Source: Pseudopyrenochaeta lycopersici
Taxonomy: Eukaryota; Ascomycota; Dothideomycetes; Pleosporales; Pseudopyrenochaetaceae
Direction of reading: 5' to 3'
Length of the DNA: 64,000 bases
Assembly (NCBI GenBank): GCA_003313425.1
Contig: NHZP01000006.1
Location: 1,674,001 to 1,738,000 of the forward strand
Shown: positions 46,452 through 57,052 of the stretch, piece by piece
How positions within the stretch are numbered: the first letter of the stretch is position 1
How the letters are laid out: every line of letters begins with the position of its first letter
Notes under the pieces: generated by a model
The model's database searches: none
The model's input: only the letters and a program-made list of their open reading frames with translations
What the model was told of the DNA's origin: nothing
Made by a program: the position numbers and the translations under genes

Positions 46452-46765
46452 GCGCGACTATCATTACTATGCGGCGTTAAGAGAGCGGCAGCCGCCAACC
46501 AATCAGCTGTCACAAAATATCCGATTAGGCAGCAGGGTGATTTGCCTTTGAATTTGTTTTGCATTAATAGCTAAGATGGCAAGCTGGATATCTGCTTTAT
46601 TTGAAGGTAATTGAATAGCTTTACGTGCGATTGAAAAATAAGACAAGATAGGTGCGTAAAGTTGGTGGGGTGCGCCGCTCGCTTGTGGTTGACGTTGAAC
46701 ATCGAACTCATCAAGAACTGCATTGGCACGCATTGCTGTTTAGAGGAAACAGCAGACTGACAACC
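46452..46765. other. Short gap after the pogo elements
   Basis: No supported coding. A frame without an ATG reads into the membrane-protein fragment that follows. Confidence 0.4.
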
Positions 46766-47026
46766 ATGTTGTTGATTAACATAGCTCCAGCGCTCGCCGG
46801 ACCGCATCTAATCTTCCTCGCAGACGTCCTTGGCCTCTCTTTGGGCACCTTTCGGCGCGTCCATCACTCCGCTGGGGTGATGTCTGCCCTGCTCCTGGCG
46901 TTCCACGTCGCGATGGTGGCGGTTGCTCAGACGGCGTTTCCCCTCGACATGTGGGTACTTCTTGTACCTGCGCCCTCCACAATCCTCGAGTCCCTGCCGT
47001 CAACAAGAGCTGCTAACGAACCTTAA
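46766..47026 (+). pseudogene. Ferric-reductase-like transmembrane fragment
   Basis: Reads MLLINIAPALAGPHLIFLAD then LGLSLGTFRRVHHSAGVMSA and a hydrophobic LLLAFHVAMVAVAQ. This resembles the first heme-coordinating membrane part of fungal ferric-reductase-like proteins (His in RRVHHSAG and LLAFHV). The FAD and NADPH domains are not found downstream, and the frame ends after an unrelated tail. The neighbouring pogo insertion may have removed the 5' end. The family assignment rests on motif resemblance only. Confidence 0.5.
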
Positions 47027-48401
47027 GGTGACCGGCTCGCATAGGATTGACGTTCCTGTCTTTAGCGCCGGGTGGCAGTGGATTTTCCAAATAAGCTTGC
47101 AGTCGTCGGCTCATGTCCCGTCATTGATACTTTTAGAGCAAGCCCACTGTCGCTTCCCGTTCCACCTTCAGGGGCCGACGACAATACCTGTCATCAGAGC
47201 ATCATTCGATTATCACGTTATTCCGTAGACTTAAGCCAAAGCTAATGACGCAGCTTCCGAAAATGGCGCAGTTTAGGTATTGTGTAGCTGGGTCCAGAAC
47301 TCTGCGTTGCGACCGGTCTAGAACGACTGCACGTGCATTCTTTCTCATGACATGGTTGCGCCCGATCTAGCAAGATCCTGCCTCGATATATTGTACTACC
47401 CGAATTATGGGTTCTCCGGCGAAGAGGTAGTTCGTTACCGGAAAATTAATAATTCATGATAACTTTGAAACAGAGATGGGAGGCAATGCTTATAGTGCTT
47501 GTGTTTAATCTTGGTTCATGTTCTTGGTTCATGTTCTTGGTTCATGTTCTTGGTTCATGTTCTTGGTTCATAAGTTCAAATTTTTGCATCATTCCAACTC
47601 CAGGGCAGAGAATACGCTCTAGCGACTTTCCACGGCGTATCGGCCCGACCGTGCAGGCAATCTTGATTGGGTAGAGTAATCCCACTTACGTTTTATGTAG
47701 AGGAAATAGGCGCAAACTTACCGAGAGTCGTGGGAAGATGGGATCTTCCGTTTCGGTGGGTCCATCTTTATTCGGCAGCCATCACAATTCAAATCCAGAA
47801 GATACAGGATTTTATCCAATATCATAGCGTCTGCTGATTAATGACCGTACCTTTACAGCACATCGAGCGAATCCAAGGAGTGCTTGGAATGTCAACTGGC
47901 CAATGACAGCAGGTCAAGGCGCACTCTTTCTCAGTAGATACGGTGAGTTTTACAAGCTGTCGTGAATCATACATGAGGCGTTGTAATGTGATTAATCCTC
48001 ATGGAATATACCGCTAGTATTTTGTCAATATACTTGGGTTTAGCGACCCTACATGACTCAACAATTCAGAAGCAGGAAAATTATTCGTGGTGTTGAAACA
48101 TCTCACTAGAGGCACATCTAATGATTCGTATATCAAGCCAATTTATACCACAATATGATGTTCTACTATGATCAGTAATCGATTTTTGGTAACGATTAAG
48201 TCATGGTGCGAAGGAGAATCACGAATAGAGTACATGCTAACACTAATAACGAGCATCCTATTTACCTTTTTCACCCCGATTCTACGATGGACTATATGAC
48301 CCACCAAGGGAAACGAGGCTAAGCAATAAAAACTTCCTGGTTTGTGTTCCAAAATAAATGCTGAAAAACAACTTCTGACTTAGATTTGAGGGAACTTCTC
48401 A
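47027..48401. other. Intergenic region with a minisatellite
   Basis: No supported frame. About 48150-48300 contains a hydrophobic reading (LTLITSILFTFFTPILRW) interrupted by stops, which could be a decayed membrane exon upstream of the RGS gene. The tandem repeat at 47511-47571 is listed separately. Confidence 0.4.
47511..47571. repeat. 13-bp minisatellite
   Basis: About 4.7 perfect copies of TTGGTTCATGTTC in tandem. Confidence 0.93.
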
Positions 48402-49238
48402 ATGCAGAGACTGGACTTAGGCAACCAATACGGGGGTATGCGCATGTTACGGCGGGCCTGTCGGCGGAAACATTTCAACCATCTATATATCTGGCTGCTC
48501 CCACTAGGGCGTCACAGCACGGTTCCAGTTCCGATGAAGCATCATCTCAATTCGAACGAAATATATTACCTGGGACCAAAAGGTTTACCACCTACCCCGA
48601 GGACAGCTGACGGCTCTGAAGAACCAGAAAACAGCCGTTCGTACGATCGTGCTCCCCGTGATCTTTGTATCAGCGGAATCAGCACAATCATTCAGAACCC
48701 GGAGCTAAGCTCGTTATTTGGAGACTTTTTACGTAGCACGCATTGTTGGGAAAACTTTGCTTTCTGCCTCGAAGTTATGGATTTTCTTATCTACTATGAG
48801 CGGATAAAGCACAACCCGTCCAGTCTAGATGTCAGCCACAACACACTAGCGGCACTATATCGTGAGTAAACCAGGACTTTCAGATGGCTCGGTTACTGAG
48901 GGTTTGAAGGACTCTACCGTGCCTTTATCGCACGCGATTCTCCTGGAGAGGTTAATATCGACCAATCTCTCCGTTCTCCACTTGACGCCCTATTGACAAG
49001 TGTTAAGGAAGATGGAAGCAAAACCGTCGAGAGCCTGGATCAAGCAGTTGATTTGCTTAGGCAGGCGCAGAACGCCGTATTCGAGTTACTGGCTAGTGTG
49101 AGTCTCTTATATCCATCACAAGCTTGTCCTTTATTGATAATGTAGGACTCGTTGCCAAAGTTTCTGAGCCGACCCGAATATGCCGTTATTTTCCGAGAAC
49201 ATAGTCTTCAACCACCTTCCACGGCCCGAACTTTTTGA
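48402..49238 (+). CDS. RGS-domain protein (regulator of G-protein signalling)
   Basis: Three exons: 48402-48861, 48910-49097 and 49146-49238 (246 aa). Both introns are 48 nt with donor GTGAGT and acceptors GAAG and GTAG; both joins keep the frame. The RGS domain spans about residues 92-235: IIQNPELSSLFGDFLRSTHC, WENFAFCLEVMDFL, FIARDSPGEVNI, VFELLASDSLPKFLSRPEY. RGS domains speed up GTP hydrolysis by G-alpha subunits. The N-terminus (NHLYIWLLPLGR, YYLGPKGLPPTP) resembles the cytoplasmic tail joining a membrane region to RGS in some fungal proteins, so 5' exons may be missing. The final TGA could be a mutated Trp codon, as the frame continues 22 codons (LESRRAWREYILAESKSA). Confidence 0.75.
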
Positions 49239-51282
49239 CTAGAATCTCGGAGAGCGTGGCGAGAGTATATCTTGGCTGAATCTAAGTCCGCATAGTTGCC
49301 TTCAAATTATGGACCCTTGATTCGTCTAGAAAAGAATGTTGGTAAAAGAAGATCGTGTCGATGTTAGGATATTTGCGATGATTGGTTGCTCACATGGTAC
49401 GTCTTAAGATAGTCTTAAGGCTCTATGGTAATACGGAGTGGTGCCTATAAGAAAAAACTGGCAACACTGGGCTTCAATCCCGATTTTATCAATCTTATCA
49501 ATCAATCCTTATCAATCGATATCAATTCCATCCTCCAATTACATTGAAGTTTGATCAGAATTGACGGCCTCTGCACCACCAAATACACCCACAGGAACCC
49601 ATAGGATCCGAAATCCACCAAAACTTCTCTTCTATTACCTTATTTTATATGTAGCATGGATAGTGAATCTAGTTCGTCTTTCATAAACTTCTCCGTTGAG
49701 GAGTCTCTCACCACTGAGGCGACAACAGAGTCCAGAAACACGAGAGAAACTGCAGCAACTGCAACGAGGGCGCTACATTGGTATCCTTTGGTAGGAGGGC
49801 ATATGCAGAAAGTTCATATCAGAGGTCTGTATGAGCTTTTACGTTTGATTTGAAGAGGACGTACTGGTGTCAAAATGAGTGCGAAACATTATTTGATTTG
49901 CCGAATTGATAGGGGATGCGTCATTGATTATTCTGAAGGCCTTCTTACTCCGCGGAGTGTAAAACTATTTCTGGACAGACTCACAGATCGTACGAGAATC
50001 GTAGGACACCGGAACCTTCCGGATGGCATTTGAGGTCTGCGTGGCTCGGCTAGACCCTTTGATCTAGACCCTTCGATTGCGGGAAGGGGCTGTGACAGGG
50101 GCTGTCTAACAGCTGGTGGTGCAATGACACCAGGAATGGGGAATCGCTGTACACGCCGCGTCATTGGAAGGGACCCGTGGTGCCACTCCATATGGGAGAC
50201 CCCATCATTATCGCCTTCTAAATTTCAAATTACATGGAGCTACATTATAAGGGCCGTGAGTTTGAGATTTTGGTCCTAAAGACGAAAGGACGTCTGTGCT
50301 GTGCTTTCTGAAACTAGATGCCATATGTGAGCTGCAATTGGCAAGTACAGGTTATCTTAGCTTTAATACTGACTCTATAATGCATAGTAGTGCATAAGCA
50401 CGGAAATCCAGAAAGCCTTAACGGCCTAACAAACCACGTTCATATGTGATCGCTGGAATTCACTATTGTCAGGGACGATACCTAGTGCTATATAATACCC
50501 TACGCACCTTTGGATTTCTTTCATGTATCCTTTACCTATGTAAGGCTAGTGAGATTTGTCCCTCCTTTGAGATTTGTCCCCAGCGCTAGTGCTCGTGGTA
50601 ATTATCCATAGAGGAGGATTTAGGTAGACCGTCAGGAAAGCGAAATGATAGAGAGAACGGTGAAAAAGACAAAGATTATGCTATATTGGCAGGCGTGAGG
50701 TTTGAAGAGACGTTGGACGTACCCACCACAACTTTTCACAGTCCTGCTCCTAGTGAAGATGGTCTGTCCTCGGCGAGCGATCTCCGCACTTAACTTTCCC
50801 GAGCTCATCCAGGTCGCCAAAGTGGAATAGCGCCAACGCGTGGACTTCTTCGATCACCGTATTAGAAGTTTAGTCATAAGTGCTGATCGAAGTTGTAAAG
50901 TACATAGGGAGGATTCTGCAGCGAAGTCGAATTGTGGGTCGCAGCTTTACGAAGTGTGGTGCAACAGGTCGGCTCACAACGGTAGGTGAAGCGTTGCCTG
51001 AGCTCGTATTCGATCCAAGTGATAACTTAGCGAGGTCCGAGATATCAGCGCAGCTGACTTCAGCATTTCTTAATACTCGAAAAATCAGGTTATTTGGAAT
51101 TGTAGTGTGATACAAAGACCTAATAGCCACGGCTACTGCCAAGTATAAAGCCTGAATGTGCCCGCGCACAACTCAATGCAACCTCAATCTTCATTAAGAA
51201 ACTCATTTCTCGGACACACCGAAAATTAAACTGTTACACAACCGACACAACACTCCCACAGGCTCTATACAACGCCTTTATC
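49239..51282. other. Intergenic region with weak short frames
   Basis: Two short ATG frames without recognisable features: 49656-49853 (+, 65 aa, Ser/Thr/Glu-rich) and 50191-49928 (-, 87 aa, Arg/Pro-rich). Neither has domain, signal peptide or clear intron support. No repeats recognised. Confidence 0.35.
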
Positions 51283-51648
51283 ATGGAGAAAGTCTCTCTA
51301 GCCTCTAGTGGGCCTCGGAGCGGAACAGAAGCTACAAGTTCTGCCGCGTTAAATCTTCAAGCAGGCACGGACACCAGCACTTGCATACCATCACTAGATT
51401 TATCACCACCATTGCCTAACGAGAAAAGTCTAACATCAGTGACGGAAATGCGGACGCTGATAGACAGGGATGGCGGCTGTGATATGCACACAAGAAGCGC
51501 ATGGCTTATGCCTCATGCCTCAGAGAATCAGAAGCATGCATGGCATCACGCTTCGCTGGCCATGGATGCGAAACTGAGCGACAAGTGGGGCTTCTCCAGT
51601 ACAACTGTATCGCGAACGCATAGTCCCAGCAGTGATGAGCGAGCGTGA
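51283..51648 (+). CDS. Hypothetical protein, 121 aa
   Basis: ATG frame with Ser/Thr/Pro-rich N-terminal half (SLDLSPPLPNEKSLTSVTEM) and a His/Trp-containing tail. No signal peptide, membrane segment or recognised domain. It may be spurious; the antisense strand is also partly open. Confidence 0.3.
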   Translation: MEKVSLASSGPRSGTEATSSAALNLQAGTDTSTCIPSLDLSPPLPNEKSLTSVTEMRTLIDRDGGCDMHTRSAWLMPHASENQKHAWHHASLAMDAKLSDKWGFSSTTVSRTHSPSSDERA

Positions 51649-52664
51649 TAACCGGATGACCCGGTAGGAAGGGTGGGAAAATCGTCAAACGGGAAGGATA
51701 GCGCCATGGAAAGGTTGTGTGTTATTTGTTTCCATTAATTTAGATGTGAAACCTACTCATCTGGCGTGTCAAAACTCTAACTCGTTTTGGCCCAAGCTGA
51801 GCCTACTTAGAATGGGACGCAGAGGAGTGGCTTAATTCCTCTCAGTAGTTGCGCGACACTTCTAATGGACGGATCATGAACAGCAGACGTCAAGCCCTCG
51901 CCGACAAGGGCCAAAGTTTACTGAGGCGACGGCTACGTAGATATGATATTGGGTGGGGCAAGGTATAAGGAATGGCATTGTATACCGAGCCAATAGGAAG
52001 TCTCCCAGCGCCGATATGTGACAGGGGAAGGGTCTAGACTGGTCTTGCAGATGATTCGCTCTAGGGAATGGTATAGATAAATGACCATCAACAGCTTGCA
52101 GTCCACGTAATACCTTGTCCATTTCGTCGATCGGATGACCTCTGTTGTTGTCTTACAACAGCTTTGATAAAATGCGCCTCAGTGAACTCCAATACATGAA
52201 AAGCTCTCGAATACTGTATTACGATCAGATATGCCGCCGACCCTGTAGTAAGGCGAGGGCACGGGCCGTCAAAGTTCTAGAACTCAACCCTCCCATCTTG
52301 ATATGCCCTGGCACCCGCCGAAAGCCCGCTCGGGAAGCGCCTCGCGCATTGGAAAAGTGAGCTGATAATAAGACCACATTCGCAAATCACAACGCCTGCA
52401 CAAGGATGGTGAAGTACAAAGTAGTTCGTCGTACAGTAGGTGGCTCTGAAGTCGGTGTTTCTTGAAAAATATAAAGGTGTACTGGTAGGACTCGACATGA
52501 CGTATTCGGACAAAGATTGTCACTTCTCTGAAGCTCCAGGGATTTAACTCCACTCTTTTCCCCCATTTCAAGCCTTGTCAATGACCTAGAGGCTCAAACA
52601 ATAGCTCTTTGCCAGCTGAATTCCTACATTTACGATTCATAATCCGAGCAGCACAGCGTTCAAC
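51649..52664. other. Upstream region of the bHLH gene
   Basis: No supported frame. The last few hundred bases should hold the promoter and leader of the bHLH gene; no single regulatory motif is clear enough to call. Confidence 0.4.
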
Positions 52665-53510
52665 ATGGACTTCTCAGACTGTTCAACTTTCCCATATGTG
52701 AACGACACCGACTACTCTACCCCCAATAAGGATACTTATTATCCCGACGCCTTTGGCAAAGTCTACATTGTCGACTCCTACAAGCCTTCTCCAGGTCACT
52801 CTCTTGCCAGTTATTTCGACTTCGACTTTTGTGACCAGACACGTTCTTCTGTCGAGGTACCCTCTTTCGAAACCTCAGCACCGAGGAAGCCCGCAGTCTT
52901 CCACGCCACATTACCAGCTGTATCTTCAGTGCCGGCACCACCATATATCCCGTACAATTCTGAATACAACAGCTCTAACCCATTTGACCACCTTGAACAG
53001 TTCCCGTCGGGCTTCTCTTTTGACGCAGCCGATATCCAGCATAGCACAAGCTTATTTCTACCCTCACAAACATTGCGCACATCCTTCCCATGCAGCGACA
53101 CCCCACAACGAACCCATTCGCTTGACTCCTCAGAATTCAACCAACGCCTTACCTTGAAGCGCGAGTCCATTATCAACTCCGCCCAGGGCGACCAGGAGCC
53201 AGTCTTAAAGAGGAAGCGTGGCCGACCGCGGCTCAATCGCAGCAATTCAGATATTCTAGCAGAGTGTACCAAACGCGTGCCGCACAATGAAATCGAGCGC
53301 AAGTACCGTGAGGGACTGAATGCTGAGCTAGAGAGGCTAAGGCGTGTAGTTCCCACTCTGCCACAGAGCGTAGAAGGTAGTGGCATAGGCCTGCCGAAAC
53401 CCAGCAAAGTAATGGTCCTCGCTGGGGCGATTGACTACATCAAGGAGGTCGAGCGAGAGCGAGATACATGTCGCGAAGAGAATAATCGGTTGAGGCGCCT
53501 TTCGCTCTAA
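52665..53510 (+). CDS. bHLH transcription factor, SREBP-like, with AT-hook
   Basis: Intron-free, 281 aa, ATG in CAACATGG context. The first 160 residues are Ser/Thr/Tyr/Pro-rich, acidic and aromatic (SYFDFDFCDQT, SGFSFDAADI), as in activation regions. An AT-hook (KRKRGRPRL, about 182-190) precedes the bHLH at about 203-265: basic region RVPHNEIERKYREGLNAEL, loop SVEGSGIGLPKPSK, helix 2 VMVLAGAIDYIKEVERERD, continuing into a short leucine/arginine helix. The Tyr in ERKYR, where most bHLH proteins have Arg, is the SREBP hallmark that permits binding to SRE as well as E-box DNA. No membrane segments follow, so unlike classic SREBP it is not membrane-tethered. Nuclear; target genes unknown. Confidence 0.9.
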   Translation: MDFSDCSTFPYVNDTDYSTPNKDTYYPDAFGKVYIVDSYKPSPGHSLASYFDFDFCDQTRSSVEVPSFETSAPRKPAVFHATLPAVSSVPAPPYIPYNSEYNSSNPFDHLEQFPSGFSFDAADIQHSTSLFLPSQTLRTSFPCSDTPQRTHSLDSSEFNQRLTLKRESIINSAQGDQEPVLKRKRGRPRLNRSNSDILAECTKRVPHNEIERKYREGLNAELERLRRVVPTLPQSVEGSGIGLPKPSKVMVLAGAIDYIKEVERERDTCREENNRLRRLSL

Positions 53511-54024
53511 ACGTATCAGTTTGAAGAAGGACTGAACTCGAGATTGACAAAGGGATGTATGGCTATCAAGATGGCAGGCTAACCTATATATCTGGCTGGA
53601 GGAGGTGGCCTGGCAATTGTCTGACCATGGCTTGAGGATCCCTATTCTGTATCCCAAACCCATGTCTCTTCTTATCCGAGCCCCGCTTTACAATAGAATA
53701 ACTCTTACACCCTTCAAGTTTTGGAAGCGCGTAAGCCATGCAATCAAAATCTGGCTCTGAGACATCGTACGACCGCATACAAAACTCTAAACTGGCTCCC
53801 CTGTGCACACATTGGTTCGGTTCACCCTTAGCACGCTTATTGCCTCTTACCTGGAGAGACGCTATGGTCAGCTTAGTGGTGCCATGATAATTTGTTATAA
53901 ATCACTGGAACATCATAGGTTTGAGTGCTGCAATTGGTGACAGCAAGAACATAATCTCTTTACTCAGAGACAACCACAAAACACCATCTTAGAACATGTA
54001 CGTCTAAAGAACTACTAGCGGAAG
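53511..54024. other. Intergenic region between the bHLH and RING-H2 genes
   Basis: No supported frame; probably the 3' end of the bHLH gene and promoter of the RING-H2 gene. Confidence 0.4.
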
Positions 54025-54651
54025 ATGACGAAGCTTGGGAAACAGAATAACCAAGGAACTAGGCCCCTTGCTTTACGCTCTTGGGAGGACATAAGGACCG
54101 GCGGCGACGAACCAAATGGTCGAACCAACGTCAAAGCAACTGTTATCATAACTTGTCTGCTTGTAGTGGTCTTCATATCTTTGGTGATTATGTAAGTCCG
54201 CCAAATTCAAGACCACTTCATTTGCAGTCTACTAACATGATATGCAGATGCCTCATATGTTCGACCTTTGTCAAACGATCAGAAGCAGTGGACGCGAAGA
54301 GTTCAGCGCAGACTCGACTGGAACGATTGAACCGACTACATCCTTCATTAAAATTCAACAAATGGTACAAGCACGATCAAGGCAACCAATTTCATGGGCC
54401 GCATATTAACCAAGAAGGGATAATTTGGTGCGTCACAAATGCTTTTACCATTTCGAAATGTCATTCGCTGATAAGACTACAGTGCCATATGCCTCGATCC
54501 TATAGAAGGTCAAAATTCAATTCGAGCTTTGCGATGCCGCCATCTCTATCATACACAATGTTTTGATCCCTGGTTCACTGGAGCTCATGATTTTTGTCCC
54601 ATTTGTCATCGCTTGGTACTGGCGCCTGAGAATCACGGCGAAGTTGTGTAA
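54025..54651 (+). CDS. Membrane-anchored RING-H2 E3 ubiquitin ligase
   Basis: Three exons in three frames: 54025-54191, 54248-54427 and 54483-54651 (171 aa). Intron 1 (56 nt) has GTAAGT, a perfect CTACTAAC branch site and GCAG. Intron 2 (55 nt) has GTGCGT, CTGAT and ACAG. The second junction TG|T restores the first zinc ligand. One membrane helix lies at about residues 37-56 (ATVIITCLLVVVFISLVI), then a basic linker (RLERLNRLHPSLKFNKWY), then RING-H2: C116-x2-C119, C134-x-H136-x2-H139-x2-C142, C154-x2-C157. All eight ligands are present, with Trp/Phe in DPWFTGAHDFCPIC. It likely ubiquitinates substrates at a membrane with an E2 partner. A short C-terminus follows. No damage seen. Confidence 0.85.
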
Positions 54652-55504
54652 TCTTTACGTAAGGATAACAGAGCTTTTTGTCAGTGGGTATAGTTGATTC
54701 TGAAACGTTGAACGCAAAAGGAATAAAAGTTGTGAAAACAGTGGTGCGAACACGAGAGCGCGTGCGTTGGATCTCACGTGGCTGCTGCGCGTGGCATGAC
54801 GCTAGAATCGGGTGATGGCGTGATATTCGAGGTTCAGGAGACATCATGACAATGCTTACCATAACGCAGTATGCGCTGATGTTTGACTGTAGTCAGATTC
54901 AATGGCCGCCAAATATTATAGTACAGAAAGGTCATTCAGTTCGAGTGCTGATCGTTGAATCAGGTCCAAATCAGCAAATCCGCTTGGCATCATCAGCACG
55001 ACCTGGCACAGCCTTTGCATTGTCCTCTCGCTTCACCTTGGCTACTGGGGACCTCTACATTGTTAAACTAACTTAAATGCTACGGTCTACTCAAGCGCTA
55101 CGCAGGGCGTTTGAGAGAGCAGAGTGGGACAAGATCGGAAAGATGATACAAACGACAATGGGCAACCCTCTGGCCATTGAGACCCAGGATCAGCTGGATG
55201 ATACTGTGGCCAAAGTAATCCAAGCCACGACTGCGTACGCTTGACTGCATGCCTCTCGCTATCACCCAAGCTGCTGCTACATGAACCACCGGGCGCGTAT
55301 GACGATAGCGGACGTCACGAACTAACCAACTTAAGCTACTAATGCTGGACCGTTTCGTTCCAGTTAAGTAATTACATTATATCTCCTACTAGCACAGGCG
55401 CCGAGAAGCTCATCTGCGCTAGTTCCATGTGACAATATACTGCGGTACTCATAGTTCAAAACCGCAAACGTCTCTGTCTGCTCGTTGAGAGTGAGCATCG
55501 ACGC
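54652..55504. other. Intergenic region
   Basis: A 76-codon frame (54846-55076, +) shows no motif. Otherwise nothing recognised; it contains the 3' ends of the RING-H2 and 2EXR genes, which are convergent. Confidence 0.4.
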
Positions 55505-56284
55505 TCACCCAAAAAAGTCATACCACTGAATCCACCTTATACAACCCATTCTGCGCCTCACACACTCCGGACTATTGATGTACTTCACCTCTGGGGTGAT
55601 GTCGAGATCGAGTATGATATGACTCCCTCTGCTTCTGGCTTCTCGCTGGAACCACTCCACAAACGGCTGAAACTTGAGGTAATCTGGAGCCGGGGGATAT
55701 CCTCGCTTATCATAGGGTGCATCGGTGCAAGTCAGGCAAAGCCTTTGAAGACCTCTGTGTGCAAAGATGCGGCCGAAACGAATGTCCAGATCGATCTCCT
55801 TTGGTATTTGGCGGCGATACTGAGGCGTCACGTTATCTATCGCAAGAAACGTTGTTGCCGTAAAGGGTATTGTAAGTCTATAGAGTTGCGGGCAGCGCAG
55901 AAGAACATTGTGCACGGAGAATGAGGCGGATGTGGAAACAGAGCGATCAGTATAATATTCAGTTTGAGGTTCCGTGAATTCGAGATGACGGATAGTTTTA
56001 AAGACCATATCGGTTGGAGCTGCTGATAGTAGAGCCCTAGGATTAGGAGTCTTGATGTCCACTGTGATCTGCAGGGTGTGATGTAGATACGCCATCGCTG
56101 CTTCGTCCATAATCTGGTGGCTGAGAAGAAGACAGTGCGGGAGCCGTCTACGGAGAGTATCGAGCACGCATGCTTGGGGGCCAGGGAGGATTGTAAGACG
56201 GGCCAGATCACCGATAATATACTCATAGATTTTGTTGCGCAGCTCTAGTGGGAGTCCTTGTAAGTGATTGTTGTAATTGCGCAT
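55505..56284 (-). CDS. 2EXR / F-box-like protein
   Basis: ATG at 56284; the longer frame begins with TTG at 56338. 259 aa, no intron. The N-terminal motif LQGLPLELRNKIYEYIIGDL matches the 2EXR/F-box-like signature found in large fungal families, followed by LPHCLLLSHQIMDEAAMAYL (the second conserved block: residues that pack after the motif) and a region with IRHLEF and LYRLTIPF, consistent with a degenerate leucine-rich fold. The C-terminus is rich in aromatic and basic residues. The function is unknown in this family; F-box-like motifs suggest protein binding. The frame is uninterrupted, unlike the neighbouring HET gene. Confidence 0.72.
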   Translation of the reverse strand: MRNYNNHLQGLPLELRNKIYEYIIGDLARLTILPGPQACVLDTLRRRLPHCLLLSHQIMDEAAMAYLHHTLQITVDIKTPNPRALLSAAPTDMVFKTIRHLEFTEPQTEYYTDRSVSTSASFSVHNVLLRCPQLYRLTIPFTATTFLAIDNVTPQYRRQIPKEIDLDIRFGRIFAHRGLQRLCLTCTDAPYDKRGYPPAPDYLKFQPFVEWFQREARSRGSHIILDLDITPEVKYINSPECVRRRMGCIRWIQWYDFFG

Positions 56285-56479
56285 GATGTTTTCGAATATT
56301 ATAAAGGCTAAGATGTTGGATTCGATAGTAACTTTCAATCAGTGGCATTTAGAAACATTTATACATCCCTTACAGTCTGAGTATTCTACGCAGGCTACAG
56401 TGCAGGCGCTCAAGATGCTGAAGGTGGTGAGGCTGAGCCTCGTGTAGTAGGCTGCGAGGCTACTTTGCTGTGGCGCAGC

Positions 56480-56724
56480 CCTGAACTAGCTGCAGGCCTA
56501 GTGCCGTACGATCCTGAGCGCGTCTTATCATTGCTTCCGATCACGACGACTCCGTCTCCACCAGGCACAGGTAATTGGGGGAGGGGGGGTGGGGGGGAGG
56601 GCACCTCAATGGACTTCGGAAACGCCGCATAATACTGCCCAACTAGAGCAACAGACAAAGCTCATACGGGACATCCTCCAGCGCCAGTCGCAGAGCCCTA
56701 CTAGTCAAACTACCAGAAAATAGA
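56480..56724 (+). pseudogene. Pogo/Fot1 transposase C-terminal fragment
   Basis: AAGLVPYDPERVLSLLPITT, then TPSPP, then after a frame change PQWTSETPHNTAQLEQQTKL and ILQRQSQSPTSQ. This is collinear with the tails of the two complete pogo transposases (TGLVPACPERVLSSL, WTAETPR, LLHRQSQSPSSQ). The frame change lies at a G-rich run (56576-56601). Nothing of the catalytic domain is present. Confidence 0.72.
56576..56601 (+). repeat. G-rich low-complexity tract
   Basis: Runs of G separated by single A or T inside the pogo fragment. Several runs of four or more G could form a G-quadruplex. It marks the frame change in the transposase remnant. Confidence 0.8.
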
Positions 56725-56728
56725 GAGG

Positions 56729-57052
56729 CTATTTCAGCCTGTGCCTCCACCGTTACTACATATGGCGTGCTTCTTGGAGATTGTTCCATGGATAGAAGCG
56801 GTACTAGCAAAGAAAAGCTGGAGGCCTAGGTACCACAACCGCATGGACAAGAAGGAAAACTATGGGAGGACGGCGCTGCACCGGGCAGCCGAGGGAGGGA
56901 ACGAGGCAGAAGTGAAGCTGCTGATGGATAGAGAAACAGACGTCAAAATTCGGGGAGACGGCGCTACACTTGGGCACTTGGCTGCTCTAGGAAGGAACGA
57001 GGCGGTGGTGAAGTTGCTGGTCAGCAGGGGGGCGGACGTCAAGGACTCTTAA
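56729..57052 (+). pseudogene. Ankyrin-repeat fragment of an NLR-like gene
   Basis: Reads LFQPVPPPLLHMACFLEIVP, then WRPRYHNRMDKK, then two ankyrin repeats (GRTALHRAAEGGNEAEVKLL and GHLAALGRNEAVVKLLVSRG) ending at 57050. It has no upstream domain: a pogo fragment abuts the left side and LINE sequence the right. It is a separate gene from the NLR at 24.8-28.5 kb. Confidence 0.65.

Noticed and set aside
47511..47571. CRISPR-like array
   Set aside because: Direct tandem 13-bp units without spacers, in a eukaryotic context: a minisatellite.
52811..53407. 198-codon minus-strand frame
   Set aside because: Antisense to the bHLH coding region; no motif.
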